Source: Nilaparvata lugens | Taxonomy: Eukaryota; Arthropoda; Insecta; Hemiptera; Delphacidae | NCBI RefSeq assembly: GCF_014356525.2 | Contig: NC_052512.1 | Location: forward strand, 1-64,000 | DNA: 64,000 bases | Reading direction: 5' to 3' | Part shown: positions 30,294 to 40,640 of the stretch, one piece after another | Layout of the letters: every line of letters begins with the position of its first letter | Numbering within the stretch: position 1 is the stretch's first letter | Notes under the pieces: model-generated | What the model saw: the letters and a program-made list of their open reading frames with translations, nothing else | Database searches by the model: none | Told to the model about the DNA's origin: nothing | Position numbers and translations under genes: made by a program

Positions 30294-32360
30294 GACTTAT
30301 CTAACTTCTTAAGAATGTACTATCATAAATGAAAGATGGCATGAGGAGAAATCCTATTTACGTTCAAAATTCCACTGTTAACTCAACTTATCAAGCCGAT
30401 GGTCCTAGTAGTTCTTTTTCGTGGAGCTATGTGACGCAGGTAGTCTCTCATACTGTGCCGTTCGTACACTCTCACCCCAACAAAACAAAAATAATAATAG
30501 ACAGTAGTCGACAGTAATCGGCTTGAGTTAACAAGAATTCGGCGTGAAACCTGAAACATAAACAACACATAACATGGGATAATTATCTTATTGTGCTATT
30601 TTCCCCTATGGTACTAATTATCACATTATCCTTATCCACTCTATCACCTTTCGTGATAGAAAGGCTCCGCCACATCTATGCAAATTTTGACTTTAGATTC
30701 CCAATTATCAGTCTTCAGATACAATTTGAACAAAAATTCTAAGTGGAAAAGATTGAGCATGAAAATCTCTACAATTAATGTTCAGTAACATTCTCACCTA
30801 TAATTCAATATATTTGAAAAAGTTATATATATTTATATATATTTGAGAAAAAGTTATTATTTCAGTTGAAAGATGTTGGCAACTGTTGATTCTTTTAAAT
30901 CATTCACTATGGAGAGATAGCAGACCTCGTGTGTCTCCAGCGTTATCGTCCTGTCACCAGCTGGCTTGGATCTTTGAATAGTAGACTTGAGATGCGCGTG
31001 AACACTAGCGTCAGGTGATCAATTTTCATAACGGCAAGCAAAGTTGAGTGAGTGTGCCACACCAGATTTTTCAAAATTAATAAGAAGAGTATGAAAACTT
31101 GTAGTACCCTTTTACTTTCCTTGCCCTATTACCATAGGTAAGGGAAGTATTGTTTTCCGAAAAAAATTAAGGTACCCCAATTTCTAAATTTCTATACGTT
31201 TCAAGGTCCCCTGAGTCCGAAAACTGGTTTTTGGGTATTGGTCTGTATGTGTGTGTGTGTGTGGTGTGTGTGTGTGTGTGTGGTGTGTGTGTGTGTGTGT
31301 GTGTGTGGTGTGGTGTGTGTGTGTGTGTGTGTGGTGTGTGTGTTGTGTGTGTGTGTGTGTGTGTGTGTTGTGTGTGTGTGTGTGTGTGTGTATGAGTGTA
31401 TGTGCGTCTGTGTACACGATATCTCATCTCCCAATTAACGGAATGACTTGAAATTTGGAACTTAAGGTCCTTTCACAATAAGGATCCGACACGAACAATT
31501 TCGATCAAATGCTATGCAAGATGGCGGCTGAAATGGCGAAAATGTTGTCAAAAACAGGGTTTTTCGTGATTTTCTCGGAAACGGCTCCAACGATTTTGAT
31601 CAAATTCATACCTAAAATAGTCATCGATAAGCTCTCTCAACTGCCACAAGTCCCATATCTGTAAAAATTTCAGGAGCTCCGCCCCATCAATGCAGATAGA
31701 TTTCCAATTATCAGGCTTCAGATACAATTGAAACAAAAAAAATCAAGTGGAGTAGATTGAGCATGAAAATCTCTACATTTTCACCCAAAATTGAAAATAA
31801 GCTTTAAATTCGAGAAAATGTGATTATTCAATTGCAAATTATTGTTGATTCTATTAAATCATTCACTATGAAGAGAGAGCAGACCTCATGTGTGTCTCCA
31901 GCGTTATTGCCCTGTCACCAGCTGGCTCAAATATTTGAATAATAGACTTGAGATGCGCGGGAACAATAGCGTCAGTGATCAATTTTCATAACGGCAAGGA
32001 AAGTTGTGTGAGTGCGCCACACCAGATTTTTATCTTGAAAATATTACAACCACCATTTTGAAAATGACCTAAGTTATGGTCGAAGCTAGTCGTTGTAATA
32101 TTTTAAATAATAAAGGGTAATATAAGTTTTCATATTGTTCTTATTGAATTAAATCATTATTAGCCTACTGTATAGTTATTTATTGGATTATTATTGTATT
32201 ATCAATCTATCATTCTATTAATTTCAAGGAAAGGGTACTTTAATTCTTTTTTATCAATAAATATATAGTAGCCCTGAATTTATTCATAAATTTCATGAAA
32301 ATGTTCAATTTTGACGACTCTTTGCCAAGAATATTAGGTAATATTTTTCCTACCAAAACA
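30294..32360 (+). repeat. Left-arm tandem duplication, second copy
   Basis: Repeats the first copy from GACTTATCTAACTTCTTAAG to CCAAAACACGA, including MITE C3b (30,322-30,580), the half B element (30,661-31,073) and a complete B element (31,110-32,030). Confidence 0.85.
31110..32030 (+). repeat. Interspersed repeat family B, copy 3, with expanded interrupted (GT)n
   Basis: Same landmarks as copy 2. Its GT tract (31,247-31,391) is over three times longer and is broken by several GG and TT interruptions (GTGGTGTG, GTGTTGTG). This is the most visible difference between the two duplicated blocks. Confidence 0.85.
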
Positions 32361-33797
32361 CGAACGGAAGTAAGAGATTGAATGAAAGACTGCGAACAAA
32401 GAAAATCCAACTTGGATTGAATTCAATCCGAGCGTGTACATCGCTCGCTATTTGCTACAAATCTGGTCTTGTCTCCTCACCTCACTTTTTCGAAATTCTT
32501 TTATTCCGGGGAGACGAGACATCAGACTGCATAATCAAATAAGCCGATTCTGTCTTCAGATGAAAAAGAGGAGGATAAGATGAGACCTCAAGAGTGCGTT
32601 TAGTTATAGGGAGCTGACTAAACGAAACGAGAATCAAGAAAAAGTGTTCTCATCTGAGAATTCCCAGTTATATCACTCTCAGGGTCGGTTGCACAAAAGC
32701 TGGTTCAATTTTAAGCGTGATTAATTCCATGAGAACCAATCAGAGAAGTCGTTTTTCCTAAAAGGCCTTCTCTGGTTGGCTCTCGTGAAAGTGATCACGG
32801 TTAAAATTTAACCCGCTTTTGTGCAACCGGCACTAGATCAGTTAATTCTGAACAAGGTTGGTTAGAGTTAGATTCAGCTAGTTCAATCACTGGGTCAGTT
32901 TCGATTCGAAGGAGACTACTGTCACTTTTGTATTATTCTCAGAATGCAAAATTTTAGAAAAAACCATATACGTCGACGCACGTTGTTTCAAAGTACTTGT
33001 ATACCAAATTCCATTCAAATCGGACAATAACTGCAGTACAAACAAGCACACAATCAAGTAGATCAAGTCGAAACTGAGCCCCAATTAATTGAAGCCTCAA
33101 TAAGACATGAAATATTCATGCTAATTTCTACGTTAATCGGTAATATTTTTCCAACTCATTGGAGCTTCAATGAGGAAACTATGAAATATTTATGTGAATT
33201 TCAACGTTGATCGTCAATTTCCTCAACTCTATACTCAATCAGAGCACCAATAACCAATAAGATATAAAATATTCATGTTAAATTCCGCATGAAAGACATA
33301 TTTATTCATTTATTAGGTTAGCACAAACAATGATTGGAGAAGAAAAACAGGCTATTGCCCAAAACTTCTTCAATTTCCCAATTTAGTTTCGAATTGTCCA
33401 AATACAATAATAATTGTCCAAATTAATTCCAAATTTCAAATTGTGATTACATAAACTTAGATTTTGGACAACATCAAAATTATATCGACATTTTTGGAGA
33501 GAAATAGTACAGGCTCAGCCTAGTTTTTCCTTCAATGTCATAATTTGTATTATGATTATGGTGTTTTATACAATAAATGGATAAATAAATAAATGAAATA
33601 TTATACATAGTTAATGTCCATTTTAATATCTTCATGATGAAGCACTACTACGTATCAAGACTAGGTTAATCAGAGGACTCGAAAGGCTAGTGGAGATGTT
33701 CTTATAAACGAAGAAGATGTAGAGAGGACTCAAGAGTCCTAACTCGACCTGATAAAGAATTCTCCTATTTCAAACACAAGGCACTTCCCAAAGTATA
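32361..33797. other. Arm DNA containing MITE L3, no gene
   Basis: Matches 49,581-51,018 in the other arm. TTATACAATAAATGGATAAATAAATAAATG near 33,570 looks like a decayed LINE 3' end. No coding frame is supported. Confidence 0.4.
32692..32833. mobile_element. MITE family L, copy 3
   Basis: GGGTCGGTTGCACAAAAGCT and GGTTCAATTTTAAGCGTGAT at the left mirror CACGGTTAAAATTTAACC and CGCTTTTGTGCAACCGGCAC at the right. Centre GTCGTTTTTCCTAAAAGGCC. Mirrored at 50,538-50,688. Confidence 0.85.
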
Positions 33798-34075
33798 ATC
33801 ATAGAGAAACAATAGCGTAAATAGATATCCCATGGCGTAGGGCGTTTATGTCGCAACTTTTACTGTTATCTCAAGCCGATTACAGTCGATTATTGACGAT
33901 TTTTACTGTTTTGACCGGGTAAGAGTGTATGAACGGCACAATATTAGAGACTACCAGCGTCATAAAGATTCACAGGAAAGAACTACGTGGACTATCAGCT
34001 TGAGATAACAGTAAAAGATGCGACATAAACGTCCAATACCATGGGGTATCTACTTACGCTATTGTCCCTCTATGG
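33798..34075. mobile_element. MITE family C, copy 2
   Basis: Left end ATCATAGAGAAACAATAGCG, right end CGCTATTGTCCCTCTATGGT, with ~85-bp inverted ends including GATATCCCATGG and ATCAGCTTGAGATAACAG. It is bounded by TATA on both sides (33,794-33,797 and 34,076-34,079), compatible with a TA-type target duplication. Mirrored at 49,303-49,580. Confidence 0.85.
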
Positions 34076-34290
34076 TATAATATTTTGCTGAATTGTCTTC
34101 TTTACTTTTCATCAACGGTCGAGTGAATGTTAATGGAAAATCATCACCTGTCTTCCATTCCTCGGTTCTTCCTCTATTCCTCATCAGTCTCTCACTCTTT
34201 TTGGTAGAGAGTTAGTGGGAAGGATACTTCGAATATTCTATCCGAAGAATGGACATTGATATGTCCAAAGCTCCGCCAATTTATGTAGAT

Positions 34291-34791
34291 ACTTACTTAC
34301 TTACTTACTCCTCAGCGCTACAGGTCGTTACAACCCTTGGCCTCCCAGACATAGCCCCTCCATCTCTCCCGATCCTGTGCCTGCCTTCTCCAGTTACGAA
34401 CTCCAAGCGTCCTTAAATCATTCTCCACATCATCCGTCCATCTACTCCTGCCAGCCTTGATAAATCTGACGATATCCTCACTGCCCAAGAAACGCTCAAT
34501 TTCACAATTTTTTCTCCGTTTCCAGTGTCCATTTTCACACACAGGGCCAAGGATCCTTCTTATCACCTTTCTTTCAAAAATTCGTAGCCTTTCCATGTCA
34601 CCAGCATTAAGTACCCAAGTCTCAGAGCCATAGCATACTACAGGCCTGACTAATGCCTTATACAACTTCACCTTTGTAGCTCTTGATAGTAGTCGAGACT
34701 TGAATAACTTTATACTTGCATAGAATGACCTGTTACCTGCCATTATTCTATTTTGTATCTCAGCTGTGATCTTACCACTACTTGTCACAAC
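34291..34791 (-). mobile_element. 5'-truncated RTE-like LINE with intact C-terminal frame, left arm only
   Basis: Codons 34,788-34,318 read without interruption for 156 residues to a stop. Motifs are LYKALVRPVVCYGSETWVL, IFERKVIRRILGPVCENG, GRSRWTDDVENDL and RERWRGYVWEAKGCNDL, the region after the catalytic YxDD core in RTE-like non-LTR polymerases. The polymerase core and endonuclease are absent, so it cannot mobilise itself. The 3' end is a short (AAGT)n-type tail, 34,291-34,308 on the + strand as ACTTACTT. A 10-bp target duplication, TTATGTAGAT, flanks it (34,281-34,290 and 34,792-34,801). The right arm has the unoccupied site near 49,016-49,027. The undamaged frame suggests a recent insertion. 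Confidence 0.9.
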
Positions 34792-34801
34792 TTATGTAGA
34801 T

Positions 34802-35769
34802 GCATAACAATATTATATATTTCATCTATAGGTATTACAAATAGCTTTTTTTCATATCATATACAACTCAATAATTATTTTCTTGATTTATATTTTGTAA
34901 ATTCATCTATAATTCTGCTGTATTGAAAGCTATTGTATAAGAGTGTATGAGCCAGTATATATTGTAATCTACATAAATCTACTCAATCAATCAATCTCAT
35001 TCTCTCCACCTCTATGATATTTAATCTCAACTCCTCTAAATCATTTGATATCCTTTTCCAAGGATGGACCAAAGAACTCCACCGTTTCATATGAAACATT
35101 GCAATCATACTTTAATTTCCACATTAAATCAAACCAAATTCATTTCCAATACCCACAGAAGAACATCTACATCAATATCTGCACATCCTGCATCATCCAT
35201 CTCTGCTTCATAATAATGAAAACTTCAGTCTGTAGGTTAAGATTTAGCAATAATGAAACTACTCTCGAAAAATCCTCAACGCTGAAACTAGAGTTGAATT
35301 TTGTTTTGCTATAGATATAAGTAGAGAAACCTGGAATCTGAAATATTTTCTCCACTCTTCTCTCTTCCGTCACCACTATTCTGTCTTTCTTTATCCGTCA
35401 CTTTTCCACGTCTGTTTCTCCTTCCACGGTTCTCCATCCATCCCTCATCGGTCTTTCTCTCATTCTCTTCTTCTATATGCAATTCAATCTCAAACTCTCC
35501 ATCCTTCTCTCTCACTTCGGATTACTTGATCTTATAGAGACTCCGAAGTGGTATCTTCTTTGAGAAATGGAGCACCCTCTTAGTTTCTCTCAGTTCTACT
35601 TTTTTATTTGATCAAGAGCTTTGAGTCAGTTTTGATTAAATTTGTTAGGTATATTCTTTTACATGGAGCTAGCTAGCTATCTTCATCAAGGAGTGCTCTT
35701 CCATCATCGTGATCGTAATAATCATCATTGGTGGTAGTTTCAGGACAAGAGCATGAAATTAAATAACCA
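34802..35769. other. Arm DNA, no gene
   Basis: Matches 48,045-49,005 in the other arm. It includes an AATCAATCAATC end near 34,984 and pyrimidine-rich stretches at 35,330-35,520. Open frames of 69-89 codons are not shared intact between arms. Confidence 0.45.
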
Positions 35770-35779
35770 AGTACATCCG

Positions 35780-36430
35780 GGACCTGTAGCTCTGCCTATC
35801 GGTGGAGGGCCATTATACTACAACTACAATACTACCCGTTCAAAACCATCCAACATTTTTAAAAATGTGTCTCTCCATAAGCAAAAGATGCTCTTTCGTA
35901 TCTTCTCAAAAACAACGTGTTGCAATCGAAAAGATACACAAGGAGCTTTAATGTATCTCACCATAAGCAGCAGATGCTCTCTTTTATCGGAAGCAACGTG
36001 TTACATCCGAAGAGATACACAAGGAGCTTCAATGTATCTTACCATAAGCAGCAAATGCTCTCTTGTATCTTCTCATAAGCAATTTGTTGCATCCGAAAAG
36101 ATACACAAGGAGTTTTAATGTATCTTACCATAAGCAGCAGAAGCTCTTTTGTATCTTATCCAAAGCAACGTGTTGCAATCGAAAAGATAACAGGAGCTTC
36201 AATGTCTCTCACCATAAGCAGCAGATGCTCCCTTGTATCTTCTCGAAGGCAATTTGTTGCATCCGAAAAGATACACAAGGAGCTTTTTGGAGTAGCATCC
36301 TTCTAGCACAACACAGCCTATCATCCTTTGTGTGTCCAAGGAATCGCCTCTCTGCTGACTGTATTCTTGATTCAAGCTTTATATAATATGGCGTTATGAA
36401 GCGTTATATTTTGTTATCAAGAATTATGTA
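35780..36430 (-). repeat. Minisatellite-bearing repeat element, left-arm copy
   Basis: The outer end is GTAGCTCTGCCTATCGGTGG and AGGGCCATTATACTACAA. Then come about five diverged 86-bp units (CCATAAGCAGCAGATGCTCT, AGATACACAAGGAGCTT), then GCACAACACAGCCTATCATC and a terminal GTTATCAAGAATTATGTAAT. Mirrored at 47,285-48,040. Confidence 0.8.
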
Positions 36431-37375
36431 ATATTGATGATATAGAACAAAGTATTAGAGCAGTAGTTCAGGACATCACTCCAGATCGACAATGTATGGC
36501 GTGAAATTAAATATCGTCTAGATATCACATGTGCAACAATAAGTGCTCGCGAAAAAATCTGACTAACTTGTCATGTGTTATGAGTAAAACTATTCAGAAT
36601 TTCTTTTTCATTAAATCACCTTCCGGCAGTCGCGCTGTTGTAAAAAAGTAGAACAGTGTCATTTTTTTGCTGCACAAAACTATTGAATGGGGTGGTGTCA
36701 GTGAATGAGTCACCTATGCATTCCAACTTTCCCCCATCACTCCACTGAGTTGCAGTATCAACCGAGCAATGTTTCATTCTTTAGGTGCCATTTAGTCGCC
36801 ACAGTGCATAAGATAGGGAAAGACTGTATACGGGGACTGTGAACGAACCAATAACACAGAATTGATGGCTTTGCTTGATGTACCTTATTGGGCTATGAAA
36901 TGGTAATCATCCAAATGTTCATAGGCGTAAAATAGTCCAAGAAGATGGAAAAAGTAATTATACAAATAATTAATATGTTTTGAGAGTGAACAGAGTACAT
37001 AACACTAGGAAAATTGGATGTTGTAAAAAATACAGTTAGTTAGAAAATAGTTAGTTGGAATAAATTTCTTATAATGTGTCCTCTACATGTTTAGTTTGTT
37101 CTGTGGGAAATTGACCTACTCCACTATGGCCTACCATGTTCTAGAGTGGGTTTTGTTTTTTTTCTTGTGCTCATAATACTGTATTAATAAATTAGTATTT
37201 AGTGTTTAAAAGTCATTAGGTGGTAAGTTGTTGTTTGAAATAATGTTTTCTATGTTCGGTTTTCCTTTGCTCATCAACTAATATAAGTACACTTATCCAT
37301 TATTACCTTATTCACCTAAGAAATTGGTTCAGTGATTAATTGCAAACTCTATATAGCCTAACATGCATATCATGA
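36431..37375. other. Innermost part of the left arm, no gene
   Basis: Closely matches 45,727-47,275 in the right arm, apart from a 620-bp insertion there. TTCTTTTTCATTAAATCACC and GGCAGTCGCGCTGTTGTAAA are shared landmarks. No credible open frame. Confidence 0.5.
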
Positions 37376-38175
37376 TACAAGCCGTCAGGCTCGCTTCGCT
37401 CGCTATATCCGTCTAGCCCAGGGACCCCTGGACCCCCGACTGGATCGTCCAAAAATGAGATCAGCGGGCTCGCTTCGCTCACCTGCATTTTTAATTTGAG
37501 CATGCTTCATTCCATCAGAAAGTCAAAGTACTGAGAAAACGCAGAAGAGCTGAGAGAAACGTTAGAGAAAGCTTATTTTGGGCGTATCTTTCATGAAATA
37601 TTGGAGTCCATTCATTACAGAATTTTTAGACCCTAGCTAAACTTCTGTACCGAATTTGAACATTTTCTGTTCATCACTTGATGAAAGAACTGAGAAAACG
37701 CAAAAAACAGCTAATTTTGGGCGTATCTTTGGCGTTATTTCAAATTCCTTCTAACACAACATTATTACACCCCAGCTGAGCTTCTGTAGAGAATTTGAAC
37801 ACTTCTGTTCATTTGTTCTCGTTAAATCTGAGAGAAAGCAAAACACGCTGGAAAAACGCTAAATTTGGGCGTATCTTCGACGTTATTTCAAATTCCTTCC
37901 AATACAACATTATTACACCCTAGCTGAGCTTCTGTACTGAATTTGAACATTCTCTGTTCATTTGTTCTCGATAAAGCTGAGAAACGCTAAAAACTGCTGG
38001 AAAAACGCAGATTTTGGGGGTATCTTTGGAAATTTTTCCAAATCCGTTCTTAGTGCGCCTCTAAAGGGCCTACTGAACATACCTACCAAATTTGAACGTT
38101 TATGGTCCGGTAGATTTTTAGTTCTGCGAGTGAGTGAGTGAGTCAGTGCCATTTCGCTTTTATATATATAGATGT
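37376..38175. repeat. Repeat element with ~145-bp internal tandem units, at the arm border
   Basis: It begins at the exact point where arm similarity stops: ACAAGCCGTCAGGCTCGCTT, then AGCCCAGGGACCCCTGGACC. The word TTGGGCGTATCTT recurs at about 37,578, 37,717, 37,865 and, as TTGGGGGTATCTT, 38,014. This defines four units of 139-149 bp, each with AATTTGAACAnTnTCTGTTCAT. It ends GAGTGAGTGAGTCAGTG and TTTTATATATATAGATG. Class unknown. Confidence 0.75.
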
Positions 38176-38666
38176 ACCCGATAATGAAATCAAGTATACA
38201 AAGGACAACGATCAAAAGCACACAATCATTATTATTCAGTTTTCAAATTTGGCCCATCGAGAATTGGAGCCGCAGCAATTGGGCATGGTCGCATTTGAAA
38301 TTCAAATTCTCCCGATAAAGTTGAGGGGAGAATAAAAAACGATTGATTCAATCTCATTACGGGACGAGAGAGAGAATGTATTGTCAATTCCGAAAGTGAA
38401 TAATTCAATATTTTGCAAGTTGTGAGATGAATGGGCACTATGTTGAGGTGTGGAAGTTGATTGAAGTGTGGTGTTGTTGATTGAGATGACAGCAATCATT
38501 GTCATGCGTGGTTTAAAAGACAATTATTTCACAAATTACTTGATTTGTCAACTTGATTGATTTCTCTTCCACTGCAAAATTGATTTATTTCTATCGATGG
38601 CTATCAGTCTAATTATTGTACAGTACGCCTCACGTTACTTTGCCTCCGTTACTTTGAAACGCCATG
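38176..38666. other. Unrecognised spacer DNA
   Basis: No repeat partner elsewhere in the window and no convincing frame; two 73-87-codon minus-strand frames overlap each other and are not supported. Confidence 0.35.
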
Positions 38667-40300
38667 TATGATTCGTTGGGTAATATTTACGGCTTTGCAA
38701 AAACATCATGCTACAAAACTAACTTGAAAGAAGCTCCCCACACACAGAGATTCACAATGGATGAAAGAGTTGAATTGTATCACCAACAATGGAAAGAGCA
38801 TGTTGAACGGATGTCAGCTGATAGGCTGTGTTGTACTAGAAGGACGTAACTCCAAAAAGGCTTCTTGTGTATTAGATGCAACACGCTGCTTTCGAGAAAA
38901 TACACAAGAGCATCTGTTGCTTATGGGAAGATACATTAAATCTCATTGTGTATCTTTTCGGAAAGAACACCTTGCTCTCGAGAAGATAGATACAAAAGAG
39001 CATCTTCTGCTTATGGAAAGATGGATTGAAGCTCATTATGTATCTTTTCGGATGCAACACATTGCTTTCGAGAGGTTACACAAGAGGATCTCCTGCTTAT
39101 AGAAAGATGCATTGAAGCTCATTATGTATCTTTTCGGATGCAGCACGTTGCTTTAGAGAAGATACAAAGAGCATCTTTTCCTAATGGAGAGATACATTAA
39201 AGCTCCTTGTGTATCTTTTCGGATGCAATACTTTGCTTTCAAGAAGATACAAATGAGCATATTCTGCTTATGGAAAGATGCATTGAAGCTCATTATGTAT
39301 CTTTTCGGATGCAACACGTTGATATCGATAAGATACAAAAGAGTTTCTCCTGCTCATGGAATGATGCATTGAAGCTCATTATGTATCTTTACGGATGCAA
39401 CACCTTGCTCTCGAGAAGATACAAAAGAGCATCTTCTGCTTATGGAAAGATGCATTGAAGCTCATCATGTATCTTTCCGGTTGCAACACGTTGATATCGA
39501 TAAGATACAAAAGAGTTTCTCCTGCTTATGGAAAGATGCATTGAAGCTCATTATGTATCTTCTCGGATGCAACACTTTGCTTTCGAGAAGATACAAAAGA
39601 GCATCTTCTGCATTTGGAAAGATACATCTTTTCCTAATGGAGAGATACATTACAGCTCCTTGTGTATCTTGTCGGATGCAACACGTTGCTTTCGAGAAGA
39701 TACAAAAGAGCATCTTCTACTCATGGAAAGATGCATTGAAGCTCCTTATGTATCTTTTCGGATGCAACACGTTGATATCGATAAGATACAAAAGAGTTTT
39801 CCCTGCTCATGGAATGATGCATTGAAGCTCATTATGTATCTTTACGATGCAACACCTTGCTCTCGAGAAGATACAAAAGAGCATCTTCTGCTTATGGAAA
39901 GATACATCTTTTCCTAATGGAGAGATACATTACAGCTCCTTGTGTATGTTGTCGGATGCAACACGTTGCTTTCGAGAAGATACAAAAGAGCATCTTCTAC
40001 TCATGGAAAGATGCATTGAAGCTCCTTATGTATCTTTTCGGATGCAACACGTTGCTTTCGAGAAGATACAAAAGAGCATCTTCTGCTTATGGAAAGATGC
40101 ATTGAAGCTCATTATGTATCTTTTCGGATGCAACACGTTGCTTTTGAGAAGATACAAAAGAGCACCTTCAGCTTATGGAAAGTTACATTGAAGCTCCTTA
40201 TGTATCTTTTCGGATGCAACATGTTGCTTTCGAGAAGATACAAAAGAGCATCTTATGCTTATGGAAAGATGCATTGAAGCTGATTATGTATTTCATATTT
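38667..40300 (+). repeat. Minisatellite-bearing element with the large 86-bp array, ~16 units
   Basis: The element starts GATTCGTTGGGTAATATTTA and has the same 5' part as the copy at 3,093. From about 38,860 it is an array with period 86 bp (the word CGGATGCAACA falls at 40,039, 40,125 and 40,211). Units carry GGATGCAACACGTTGCTTTC, GAGAAGATACAAAAGAGCAT and CTTATGGAAAGATGCATTGA. Variant units with GTTGATATCGATAAGATAC recur in a regular order, so multi-unit blocks were copied. Within a unit, AAGATACA and TGTATCTT, and TATCTT and AAGATA, are inverted words. The usual 3' end is missing. Confidence 0.9.
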
Positions 40301-40309
40301 AATAAAAAT

Positions 40310-40640
40310 TAATTGTCAGCCCGGGAATCGAACCCAGTACCTCCCAATTGCTGGTCAGGAATGCTTACCCTTACACCAAACTCTGGATAGCAGCGCTCAT
40401 TTTATACAAAGCAATAGTCGCCAGCCAGTCTACAGATGGAAATAAATTGGAAGTTGCATTCGTTCAAATGCTGATTGATGAATAATTATTATTAAACAAA
40501 ATCCCAATCAAATGCTGTGAATCACCCTGAAGACTTCTGCTACTGCAATCCAGAGGTTGTCAGTTTGGTGTAAGGATAAGCATTCCTGACCGGCAATTGG
40601 GAGGTACTGGGTTGGATTCCCGGGCTGACAAATAATTTTT
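40310..40640. repeat. Inverted pair of tRNA-like sequences around a central body
   Basis: The left part, GTCAGCCCGGGAATCGAACC, and right part, GGATTCCCGGGCTGAC, are inverted copies of an ~80-bp tRNA-like segment. On its sense strand it has TTTGGTGTAAGGGTAAGCAT (box A-like) and GGGTTCGATTCCCGGG (box B-like, matching GGTTCGAnTCC). Sense is minus on the left (40,319-40,397) and plus on the right (40,553-40,625). Between them lies ~150 bp including AAATTGGAAGTTGCATTCG. The flanks AATAAAAATTAATT and AAATAATTTTTGTATTT are also inverted. Either two SINE-type copies are head to head, or this is one element with tRNA-like terminal repeats. Confidence 0.75.

Larger units (their letters stand above)
16064..37375 (+). 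repeat. Left arm of a giant inverted repeat
   Basis: From the window's right edge inward, landmark after landmark of this arm reappears inverted in 45,727-64,000. Pairs, left with right: MITE C1 16,450 with 63,612; foldback element 17,866 with 62,212; pyrimidine tract 19,054 with 60,990; repeat A6 21,418 with 57,423; MITE P 22,900 with 55,939; repeat B1 25,466 with 54,511; MITE L3 32,692 with 50,688; MITE C2 33,798 with 49,580. The inner end is CATGCATATCATGA at 37,375. The outer end lies beyond what the window can show. By eye the arms differ at roughly one base in twenty, plus clean indels. Arm length here is 21.3 kb because of left-only insertions and a duplication. Confidence 0.93.

Noticed and set aside
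31167..31451. Open frames of 66-86 codons made of His-Thr or Cys-Val repeats
   Set aside because: They are translations of the (GT)n/(CA)n microsatellite inside repeat family B. The same applies at 27,880-28,095, 29,438-29,647 and 51,912-52,106.
38761..40277. Overlapping frames up to 129 codons (EAHYVSFRMQHVAFEKIQK type)
   Set aside because: They are translations of the 86-bp minisatellite. The period is not a multiple of three, so the same peptide theme cycles through the frames, and it recurs on the opposite strand at the other loci.
40319..40397. Functional tRNA gene
   Set aside because: Box A and box B words are present, but I could not fold a complete cloverleaf with a proper acceptor stem and anticodon arm. 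The sequence is paired with an inverted copy and a dispersed body, so it is a repeat.
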